Shown here: positions 1-5,422 of the stretch, piece by piece
Layout: each line of letters starts with the position of its first letter
Numbering within the stretch: position 1 is the first letter of the stretch
Assembly (NCBI GenBank): GCA_026394265.1
Contig: JAPKYO010000020.1
Span: forward strand, 1 to 17,030
Source: Candidatus Bathyarchaeota archaeon
Lineage (GTDB): Archaea; Thermoproteota; Bathyarchaeia; TCS64
Direction: 5' to 3'
DNA: 17,030 bases
Notes under the pieces: model-generated
The model's input: the letters and a program-made list of their open reading frames with translations, nothing else
Told to the model about the DNA's origin: nothing
Database searches by the model: none
Translations under genes and position numbers: made by a program

Positions 1-141
1 GGCTCGATGAGCGAGGGTGCTTCGTCGCTTATTTGGTGCGGGGGGAGGGACTTGAACCCTCGAAAGCCTGAGCTACGGGATCTCTCACCAGAGATGGCCT
101 GATCTTAAGTCCCGCCCCTTTGGCCAGTCTCGGGTACCCCC
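1..141. repeat. 141-bp exact direct repeat, copy 1 (contains most of tRNA-Leu)
   Basis: Bases 1-141 are identical to 721-861; the copies diverge at the next base (142 a versus 862 c). The left border cannot be fixed because the repeat begins at the first base of the window. It contains nucleotides 3 to the CCA end of a minus-strand tRNA-Leu plus 33 bp downstream of it. That downstream part holds an inverted repeat, ATGAGCGA at 7-14 against TCGCTTAT at 25-32 (8 pairs, one G-T). The arrangement could be the two attachment sites of a small integrated element, a tandem duplication, or an assembly effect at a contig end. Confidence 0.95.
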
Positions 142-143
142 AA
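34..143 (-). tRNA. tRNA-Leu (anticodon UAA) with 22-nt intron, copy 1; 5' end imperfect
   Basis: On the minus strand the D arm (CCC/GGG, with GG in the loop), anticodon stem CGGGA/TCCCG, a class II variable arm of 14 nt, T arm GAGGG-TTCAAGT-CCCTC, acceptor 3' strand CCCCCGC, discriminator A and an encoded CCA are all visible. The anticodon is TAA (107-105). A 22-nt intron at 103-82 follows nucleotide 37. It folds into a textbook bulge-helix-bulge: central helix CTTA/TGAG, both 3-nt bulges AGA cut after AG, and inner helix TCAG/CTGG. The spliced length fits a leucine tRNA. The flaw is at the 5' end: positions 1-2 are TT, where GC is needed to pair with GC at 71-72. A weak TATA-like TCTAAAGA lies about 24 bp upstream, so this copy could be transcribed. 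Whether RNase P and LeuRS accept the mismatched end is unknown. Confidence 0.85.
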
Positions 144-289
144 CTCCCAATAATGGGCCATTCTTTAGATGATCAGAGGATTATGCCATGAACATCGAAG
201 TCAGATGTAGCTCAAAGTCAGTCGTGATGATGAATCGATCCTTACATGCGCTTAGGTCGTGAGCTGTGCCTAATGCTGTGGATGCGTAC
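142..289. other. Spacer between tRNA-Leu copy 1 and the coiled-coil gene
   Basis: No coding region or RNA is supported here. It is the 5' flank of tRNA copy 1 and the 3' flank of the gene at 290-646, both on the minus strand. A GTGATGA box at 226-232 resembles a box C motif, but no convincing D box lies at a suitable distance. Confidence 0.5.
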
Positions 290-646
290 CTACGGCGTTA
301 AGTTAGGCGCTAAGAGTTTGATCAGCGCATCCTGAGTCTGAGTCAAGACGGTCAGCTGCTGTATCTGAAACTCTTGAGCTTGTATGAGTGTCTCCTGAGC
401 CTGAAGCTGCTCGTTTTGGGCCTGGATCATCACGTCCTTGGCCTGGATCTGCGCGTCCCTTGTCTGGATCTCCGCCTGCAGGGCTTGGATCTGAGCCGTG
501 CTAGCGTTCATAGCACTCTCCACACTCTGGATTCTGAGGTCGTAGACCGCAAGCTGGTTCTGGAACATGTTGTTTGCTATCAGGTAACCCCCCGCGAGGC
601 CGCCGACGAGGCACGCGATGGTGATGACGTAGAACTTCGAGTTCAT
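290..646 (-). CDS. Small membrane-anchored coiled-coil protein, unknown function
   Basis: The 118-residue product starts with a short basic stretch and one hydrophobic segment (about residues 6-26, rich in Gly, Ala, Ile and Leu). That fits a signal anchor or single membrane helix. Residues about 32-110 form a long Gln-rich coiled coil. From about residue 53 the seven-residue period is regular, each unit beginning with I or L followed by Q (IQALQAE, IQTRDAQ, IQAKDVM, IQAQNEQ, LQAQETL, IQAQEFQ). The DNA under it is correspondingly repetitive. There are no cysteines and no catalytic motif. It is the only gene between the two tRNA-Leu repeats. A TATA-like TATTAAA lies about 28 bp upstream of the ATG, so the mRNA is probably leaderless. 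I do not recognise a family; an oligomeric membrane or envelope spacer protein is a guess. Confidence 0.8.
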   Translation of the reverse strand: MNSKFYVITIACLVGGLAGGYLIANNMFQNQLAVYDLRIQSVESAMNASTAQIQALQAEIQTRDAQIQAKDVMIQAQNEQLQAQETLIQAQEFQIQQLTVLTQTQDALIKLLAPNLTP

Positions 647-666
647 GGTTTATAGCAACGGCTTCT

Positions 667-682
667 ACGGTTTAATACTAAC
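667..682 (-). promoter_or_regulatory. TATA box for the coiled-coil gene
   Basis: On the minus strand AAAGGTTAGTATTAAACC has a purine-rich BRE-like stretch followed by TATTAAA. Its centre is about 28 bp before the ATG at 646, the spacing expected for a leaderless archaeal transcript. Confidence 0.55.
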
Positions 683-720
683 CTTTAGAACAGCGTCGAG
701 GTGTACCCGAAGCGCCTAGC

Positions 721-861
721 GGCTCGATGAGCGAGGGTGCTTCGTCGCTTATTTGGTGCGGGGGGAGGGACTTGAACCCTCGAAAGCCTGAGCTACGGGA
801 TCTCTCACCAGAGATGGCCTGATCTTAAGTCCCGCCCCTTTGGCCAGTCTCGGGTACCCCC
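721..861. repeat. 141-bp exact direct repeat, copy 2 (contains most of tRNA-Leu)
   Basis: Identical to 1-141. The right border falls inside the 5' acceptor strand of the tRNA, between nucleotides 3 and 2, and abuts the truncated CPBP-like fragment at 862-978. The downstream inverted repeat recurs at 727-734/745-752. Confidence 0.95.
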
Positions 862-863
862 CG
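754..863 (-). tRNA. tRNA-Leu (UAA) with 22-nt intron, copy 2; 5' end mismatched
   Basis: Nucleotides 3 to CCA, including the 22-nt intron (823-802) and its bulge-helix-bulge, are identical to copy 1. The first two nucleotides come from the abutting CPBP-like fragment and read CG, opposite GC at 71-72, giving C-C and G-G mismatches. Upstream is GC-rich former coding sequence without a visible TATA box. This copy is therefore more likely a silent att or duplicate remnant than the working gene. It may also be pasted sequence whose intact parent lies elsewhere in the genome. Confidence 0.7.
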
Positions 864-978
864 GGAACAGGCTCCCCGTCTTCCTGTAGACGAGGCCTAG
901 GAAGATCCCCGCCATGATCTGCGCCGTCAGGTCAGGCACGAGTTCAGCAAGTTCAACCCCCCCAAAAATATTTTTCTC
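862..978 (-). pseudogene. Fragment of a CPBP/CAAX-protease-like membrane protein gene
   Basis: The minus-strand frame after the TAA at 981-979 reads 39 codons of membrane-protein-like sequence, including AGIFLGLVYRKTGSLFP. This strongly resembles the conserved late region of CPBP intramembrane proteases (pattern: FLLG-x-x-LG-x-x-Y-x-RTGSLWPP), just before their last His/Asn motif. The match breaks off exactly at the edge of the 141-bp repeat (862/861), after which the frame runs through the tRNA and stops at a TAA just past its CCA. There is no start or upstream domain: a stop precedes the fragment and the 115-bp element lies beyond. It is a relic truncated on both sides. The family call rests on motif memory, not a search. 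Confidence 0.55.
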
Positions 979-1013
979 TTATCATGTGTAGCACCTTACA
1001 AGCCCCAAAAAGC

Positions 1014-1128
1014 GTAGGAGATAGGGGGTGGTGCGAATACCCATTTTCACAGTCCCTTCAGCCAAACGGAGCTAGAAACGAGCCTTGTTCACACGCCGAT
1101 CTACGCAAAAGGAGCATCTATTCCCTAC
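1014..1128 (+). repeat. 115-bp dispersed element, copy 1 (candidate structured RNA or MITE-like element)
   Basis: It has the same length as, and can be aligned with, 12924-13038. The last 35 bp (1094-1128 versus 13004-13038) match at 32 positions without gaps, and the 5' half matches more loosely. The ends are complementary: GTAGG at 1014 against CCTAC ending at 1128. An AT-rich TATA-like stretch (AAAAATATTTTT at 964-975) lies about 40 bp upstream, so a plus-strand transcript covering it is plausible. An 88-codon frame crosses the element, but the same frame in copy 2 has a TGA, which argues against coding. Strand and nature are unproven. Confidence 0.7.
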
Positions 1129-1354
1129 AAAGTATGCCAAATACCCCCGGATGGGGAACCAAGAAACCGGGTAAAACCATCACCCGCCGCCGATATTCGC
1201 CGCCAACGGACCCGAAAAAGAGCCCTAAACCAGAAAACCGGCCAAATTAACCAAAATCGTGACGACGGCGAAGGACCCCCCCTCCCCCCCACTTACACGC
1301 ATAGCGAAACCACGAGAAGGGAAACGAAACGGATAGAACGAATAGAAGAACGGC
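1129..1354. other. Non-coding spacer with a C-rich tract
   Basis: I see no gene here. It contains C7-T-C7 at 1276-1290 (G7-A-G7 on the minus strand). On the minus strand, the region after the L37e stop (1354-1325) is rich in T runs and could be its terminator region. Confidence 0.6.
1325..1353 (-). terminator. T-rich termination region after rpl37e
   Basis: Directly after the TAA of rpl37e the minus strand reads as a pyrimidine-rich tract with several short T runs (TTCTTC, TTCG, TTTCG, TTTCCC). Archaeal RNA polymerase terminates at T-rich non-template tracts, so this is plausible but weak. Confidence 0.3.
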
Positions 1355-1537
1355 TTAGATGAGGCGATGCGTCCTCTGAAGATCCTTACGCATCCACTGA
1401 TAGTGCCTCAGAGTCTTTGTCTCACCGAAACCACAGGCGGCACACGTCTTGAGCCTCATATGGTAAGCCCTGCGCCCGCAGCGCCTACACCTCATGTGTG
1501 TCCGCTTCCCTGTATGAAGAGCATGCTTTGTCGGCAT
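1355..1537 (-). CDS. rpl37e: 50S ribosomal protein eL37 (L37e)
   Basis: This is a 60-residue basic zinc protein of the large ribosomal subunit. The four zinc ligands are visible as CRRCG (residues 17-21) and CAACGFG (about 32-38), with the family's conserved HMRCRRCGRRAYH and aromatic RHYQW stretches. The length is normal for archaea. The ATG follows the stop of the LSm gene by 9 bp, so the two form an operon. This LSm-L37e pairing is common in archaea and links RNA chaperoning to ribosome synthesis. Nothing looks degraded, so I am confident of the assignment. Confidence 0.96.
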   Translation of the reverse strand: MPTKHALHTGKRTHMRCRRCGRRAYHMRLKTCAACGFGETKTLRHYQWMRKDLQRTHRLI

Positions 1538-1546
1538 TACTTACAC

Positions 1547-1777
1547 CTAACCCTCGGGCGGCGGAGAGATCATGATCACGTTATCGCCGCGAAGAATAAT
1601 CGTCCCGATCATCTCATTCTTCATCGGGTCGCTCACGTTCTCCGCGTCCTTGAGCACGAGGTTGACGTGCTGGTCGAAACCCTCGAGGGTCCCACGCAGC
1701 GTCTTGCCCCCCCTCACCTTGATGAGGACGGTCTTACCGATGCTACGCTCAAGGACCCGCTCAATCATCTCAGCCAA
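1547..1777 (-). CDS. Sm-like archaeal protein (LSm/SmAP)
   Basis: This 76-residue protein carries both Sm motifs. Sm1 covers residues about 14-45 and includes GTLEGFDQHVNLVLKDAE, with the RNA-contacting D-x-x-x-N. Sm2 is GTIILRGDNVIMISPP near the C-terminus. Family members form heptameric rings that bind U-rich RNA in RNA processing and turnover. The start is either TTG at 1777, supported by GGAG at 1790-1787 (9 nt spacing), or the in-frame ATG at 1768, where the spacing would be 18 nt. I chose TTG. It is the first gene of the LSm-L37e operon and is divergent from rpoB. A TATA-like GTTTAATAG lies on the minus strand near 1838-1846. Confidence 0.95.
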   Translation of the reverse strand: MAEMIERVLERSIGKTVLIKVRGGKTLRGTLEGFDQHVNLVLKDAENVSDPMKNEMIGTIILRGDNVIMISPPPEG

Positions 1778-1835
1778 ATCACTGATCTCCTAACCTATTT
1801 TCCCCGTCGGGCTCTAATCGAATAACCGAGTTCCC

Positions 1836-1852
1836 CTATTAAACGTTTGGTA
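1836..1852 (-). promoter_or_regulatory. TATA box of the LSm-rpl37e operon
   Basis: The minus strand reads CCAAACGTTTAATAGG. The TTTAATA core lies about 65 bp before the LSm start, leaving a leader of roughly 35-40 nt that contains the GGAG ribosome-binding site. Confidence 0.45.
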
Positions 1853-1925
1853 TCACCCATACCCGTGCCCCAGACGCGACACATAAGCCCCCAAACCACC
1901 CGATTCACGGCACCCTAAGCCTCAA

Positions 1926-1940
1926 AAACGTTTATTAGCA
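1926..1940 (+). promoter_or_regulatory. Distal TATA box upstream of rpoB
   Basis: AAACGTTTATTAGC is a good archaeal TATA-like element and would start a transcript near 1960 with a leader of about 130 nt before rpoB. It faces the LSm promoter across the divergent intergenic region. Confidence 0.45.
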
Positions 1941-2027
1941 AGTGCTCGCCCTACATAGCAGCCTCTGCAGGGTAGTGGCTTCTAAGAGATGAACACCGAG
2001 GAAGAGGAGGGATACCGTTCGCTTCAC

Positions 2028-2041
2028 TTTCTAAATAATTT
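2028..2041 (+). promoter_or_regulatory. Proximal TATA box of the rpoB operon
   Basis: TTTCTAAATAATTT, centred near 2035, would place the transcription start near 2060-2063. That leaves about 30 nt of leader containing the GAGG site before the ATG at 2092. It is the better candidate for the main operon promoter. Confidence 0.5.
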
Positions 2042-2091
2042 CCGGGAGCCACACGCCCTGCAGTCAAAAACCCCCCTTGAGGATTGATGTA

Positions 2092-5000
2092 ATGCTTCTC
2101 GCAGAGGAAAACAACTGGGACCTCATGAAGACCTTCTTCGTAGACGAAGGCCTCGTGAAGCAGCACCTCGACAGCTACAACGAGTTCGTCGAGCGCACGC
2201 TGCAGCAGATCATCGATGAGATAGGCGGCATCACGATAGAGGTGCCGAACCACACGTATGAGATAAAGTTCGGCTCGATAGAGGTAGGCGACCCGGTCAT
2301 AACCGAGGTCGACGGGACGCAGCGCCCCGTCTACCCACGCGAGGCGAGGATACGCAACCTCACCTACTCCGCGCCCCTCTACCTCGAAATCATGCTCGAA
2401 GACGAGGGCAAGGAAACCTACGAGAAGGTCAACATAGGCGACCTCCCCATAATGGTCAAGTCCAAGCTCTGCCTACTCAGCCGCCACAGCCCCGACGAAC
2501 TCATGGCACTCGGAGAAGACCCCGAGGAAGTCGGAGGATACTTCATAATCAACGGCTCAGAGCGCGTGATCGTCAGCCTCGAAGACCTCGCGCCGAACCG
2601 CGTGCTCGTCGAGATCGACGACCGCGGAACAAACCCCGTCTACAGGGGCAAAGTATTCTCAACAACCGTGGGCTTCCGCGCCAGGATCGAGGCCAACCTC
2701 AAGGCCAAGGGCGAGATGAGCGTAACCATCCCCGGCGTCCCGGTCCCCGTCCCCTACGTCGTCCTCATGAGGGCACTAGGAGTCGAGACCGACAAACACG
2801 TCGCCGACATGGTCAGCCTCGACACAAAGATACTCTCGGAGCTGGAACCCAGCTTCCGCGAAGCAGGCAACGTCCACAACCGCGAGGACGCCGTACTCTA
2901 CATCGGGAACCGCGTAGCCTTCGGCCAGGTCAAGGAGTTCCGCATGAAGCGCGCCGAGGCAATCCTCGACCGCAACCTCCTCCCCCACATCGGCAGGGGA
3001 GCAGACCATCGCAAGGACAAGGCAATCTTCCTCGGCGAGATGTGCGCACGCATCATCGAGCTCAAACTCGGCCAAAGAAAAGAGGACGACAAGGACCACC
3101 TCCGCAACAAGAGGATCAAGCTCGCGGGTCCCCTGCTCGCCGAGCTCTTCCGCAGCGCATTCTGGAGCCTATACCGCGACATGCGGTACCAGTTCCGCAG
3201 GATGAGCACACGACGCAAGGGCGTACTCATCAGCGCAGCCGTAAGACCCGGAATAATCACCAGCCGAATACAGCACGCCCTCGCCACCGGTAACTGGCGC
3301 AGGGGACGCGTCGGCATGACCCAGCTACTAGACCGCACGAACACGCTCAGCACCCTCAGCCACCTACGCAGGCTACAGAGCCCCCTCAGCAGGAGCCAGC
3401 CAAACTTCGAGGCACGCGACCTGCACAGCACACACTGGGGCAGACTATGCCCGAACGAGACCCCCGAAGGCGCAAACTGTGGGCTGGTAAAGAACCTCAG
3501 CCTCACAGCCAGCGTCTCATCTGGCACCGACGCCGACAAGGTCAAGCGCACCCTCGAATTCATGGGCGTAGTCAAAGCCAAGGACGCCGACGATAACCTC
3601 CGCCACGAGGGCGCCAAGATATTCGTAGAAGGCTACCTCCTAGGCTACACAACCACGCCGCAGGAGCTCGTACAGAAGATACGCGACATGAGGCGCCGCG
3701 GCGAGATGAGCGGCGAGGTAAACACCTGCTACTACCAGACCTACAACGAGATATACGTCAACTGCGACGAGGGCCGCATCAGGCGCCCACTCATCGTCGT
3801 AAGCGACGGCAAGAGCCTCCTAAAGCAGCGCCACGCACGCCAGCTCCGCGAGGGACGCTGGCAGTGGGGCGACCTCGTACGCGAGGGCATCATAGAGTAC
3901 CTGGACGCCGAGGAGGAGGAGAACGCATACGTCGCCATCGACCCAAACAACATCTCAATCGACCACACACACCTCGAAATCTGCCCCTTCGCCATACTGG
4001 GCGTGGTCGCGAGCATCATCCCTTACCCAGAGCACAACCAGTCACCCCGTAACACGTACCAGGCTGCCATGGCCAAGCAGGCGCCAGGCCTCTACGTCCT
4101 CAACTACCGCGACCGCAGCGACACACGCGCCCACCTGCTCCACTACCCACAGAAACCAGCCGTCAACACGAAGCCGATGGACGTCATAGGCTTCGACAAG
4201 CGTCCAAGCGGCCAGAACTACATCGTCGCCGTCCTCAGCAGCAGCGGCTACAACATGGAGGACGCCATCATCTTCAACCGCGCCGCCGTTGAGCGCGGCC
4301 TCGGCCACAGCAGCTTCTACCGCATCTACAAGGCCGAGTGCAAGCAGTACCTCGGTGGAGCCAAGGACAAGCTCACCATCCCCGAGGAGGGAATACGCGG
4401 CTACCACGGCGCAGAAGCCTACCGCCAGCTCGAACACGACGGCCTCATCGGCAACGAGTCCGAGGTAAAGGGTGGGGACATACTCATCGGCCGCACCAGC
4501 CCACCCCGGTTCATGGAGGAGTACGGCGGCCTCGAAGTCAGGGGCCCACAGCTCCGCGACACCAGCGTCGGCGTCCGCCCAACAGAGGAGGGCACCGTCG
4601 ACGGCATCTTCATCACCAAGGACATCGAGGGCAGCCAACTAGTCAAGGTCAAGGTCAGGAGCAACCGCGTACCCGAGCTGGGCGACAAGTTCGTCAGCCG
4701 CCACGGCCAGAAGGGAGTCATCGGCATGCTCGTCGCACCCGAGGACATGCCCTTCAGCGTACACGGCACAATCCCAGACATCATCATCAACCCACACGCC
4801 TTCCCCAGCCGCATGACCGTCGGACAATTCATGGAGAGCCTCGCCGGCAAGACCGGCAGCCTCAGGGGAGAGCCCGTCGACGGCACCCCCTTCGACAACG
4901 AGGACGCAAAGAGCCTCGCCGAGTCACTCATCAAGATGGGCTACCACCCCGGCGGCAAGGAGACAATGTACGACGGCCAGAGCGGACGCATGTTCGAGGC

Positions 5001-5421
5001 CGACGTCTTCGTCGGCGTCGTCTACTACCAGAAGCTACACCACATGGTCGTCGACAAGATACACGCACGCGCACGCGGGCAGGTTCAGATGCTCACCAGG
5101 CAGCCGACCGAGGGCCGCGCAAGGGGCGGAGGCCTCAGGTTCGGAGAGATGGAGCGCGACTGCCTAGTAGGACACGGCGCCGCCATGCTCCTCAAGGACA
5201 GGCTCCTCGAGGAATCAGACGCCTACAGCATCTACGTCTGCGAAAAGTGTGGTAAGCAGGCATACTACGACATACGCCAGCGCAAATACGTATGCCCCAT
5301 CTGCGAGAGCAAGAGTGAGATAGAGCCCGTCACCATAAGCTATGCCTTCAAGCTGCTGCTACAGGAGATGCAGAGCCTCTGCCTATCCCCCAGCCTACAG
5401 CTAACAAAGGAGTTCGAGTAA
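2092..5421 (+). CDS. rpoB: DNA-directed RNA polymerase subunit B (unsplit)
   Basis: About 1109 residues, covering the whole second-largest polymerase subunit that many euryarchaea encode as separate B'' and B' genes. Visible landmarks are the N-terminal QHLDSYNEF, the fork and active-site parts (LCPNETPEGANCGLVKNLS; SSGYNMEDAIIFN), the conserved ELGDKFVSRHGQKGVIG near residue 862, the A-contacting GLRFGEMERDCLVGHGAA, and a C-terminal zinc ribbon CEKCG...CPIC near residues 1050-1072. I chose ATG 2092 because GAGG at 2079-2082 sits 9 nt upstream of it. The frame also allows TTG 2077, but that codon precedes the ribosome-binding site. It is the first gene of rpoB-rpoA-rpl30e-nusA, with the stop 1 nt before rpoA. 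No rpoH precedes it here. No intein or frameshift is seen. Confidence 0.98.
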   Translation: MLLAEENNWDLMKTFFVDEGLVKQHLDSYNEFVERTLQQIIDEIGGITIEVPNHTYEIKFGSIEVGDPVITEVDGTQRPVYPREARIRNLTYSAPLYLEIMLEDEGKETYEKVNIGDLPIMVKSKLCLLSRHSPDELMALGEDPEEVGGYFIINGSERVIVSLEDLAPNRVLVEIDDRGTNPVYRGKVFSTTVGFRARIEANLKAKGEMSVTIPGVPVPVPYVVLMRALGVETDKHVADMVSLDTKILSELEPSFREAGNVHNREDAVLYIGNRVAFGQVKEFRMKRAEAILDRNLLPHIGRGADHRKDKAIFLGEMCARIIELKLGQRKEDDKDHLRNKRIKLAGPLLAELFRSAFWSLYRDMRYQFRRMSTRRKGVLISAAVRPGIITSRIQHALATGNWRRGRVGMTQLLDRTNTLSTLSHLRRLQSPLSRSQPNFEARDLHSTHWGRLCPNETPEGANCGLVKNLSLTASVSSGTDADKVKRTLEFMGVVKAKDADDNLRHEGAKIFVEGYLLGYTTTPQELVQKIRDMRRRGEMSGEVNTCYYQTYNEIYVNCDEGRIRRPLIVVSDGKSLLKQRHARQLREGRWQWGDLVREGIIEYLDAEEEENAYVAIDPNNISIDHTHLEICPFAILGVVASIIPYPEHNQSPRNTYQAAMAKQAPGLYVLNYRDRSDTRAHLLHYPQKPAVNTKPMDVIGFDKRPSGQNYIVAVLSSSGYNMEDAIIFNRAAVERGLGHSSFYRIYKAECKQYLGGAKDKLTIPEEGIRGYHGAEAYRQLEHDGLIGNESEVKGGDILIGRTSPPRFMEEYGGLEVRGPQLRDTSVGVRPTEEGTVDGIFITKDIEGSQLVKVKVRSNRVPELGDKFVSRHGQKGVIGMLVAPEDMPFSVHGTIPDIIINPHAFPSRMTVGQFMESLAGKTGSLRGEPVDGTPFDNEDAKSLAESLIKMGYHPGGKETMYDGQSGRMFEADVFVGVVYYQKLHHMVVDKIHARARGQVQMLTRQPTEGRARGGGLRFGEMERDCLVGHGAAMLLKDRLLEESDAYSIYVCEKCGKQAYYDIRQRKYVCPICESKSEIEPVTISYAFKLLLQEMQSLCLSPSLQLTKEFE

Positions 5422-5422
5422 A

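Noticed and set aside
132..144. GGGTACCCCCAAC shared by the tRNA copy 1 flank and the 115-bp element copy 2 (12936-12948)
   Set aside because: One or two 13-base matches are expected by chance in a window this size, and the flanking bases do not extend the match.
225..260. Box C/D-like guide RNA (GTGATGA at 226)
   Set aside because: No D box (CTGA) at the proper distance on the plus strand, and no C'/D' pair.
374..655. 93-codon plus-strand ORF opposite the coiled-coil gene
   Set aside because: It is a Leu/Asp-rich mirror of the heptad-encoding repeats on the other strand. The minus-strand gene has the membrane segment and promoter.
1014..1135. H/ACA guide RNA interpretation of the 115-bp element (ACA after CCCT)
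   Set aside because: An ACA follows the closing helix, but I could not see a kink-loop and pseudouridylation pocket of the right geometry in both copies.
984..1250. 88-codon plus-strand ORF across the 115-bp element
   Set aside because: The same frame in the second copy of the element has a TGA and no start, and the product has no recognisable family and odd composition. The conservation is better explained at RNA or DNA level.
1951..2253. 100-codon minus-strand ORF over the rpoB start
   Set aside because: It overlaps the divergent promoter region and the beginning of rpoB, has no family features and is best seen as a mirror frame.
4338..5255. 305-codon plus-strand ORF inside rpoB
   Set aside because: Arg/Pro/His-rich out-of-frame reading of a GC-rich conserved gene; rpoB itself is intact across this stretch.
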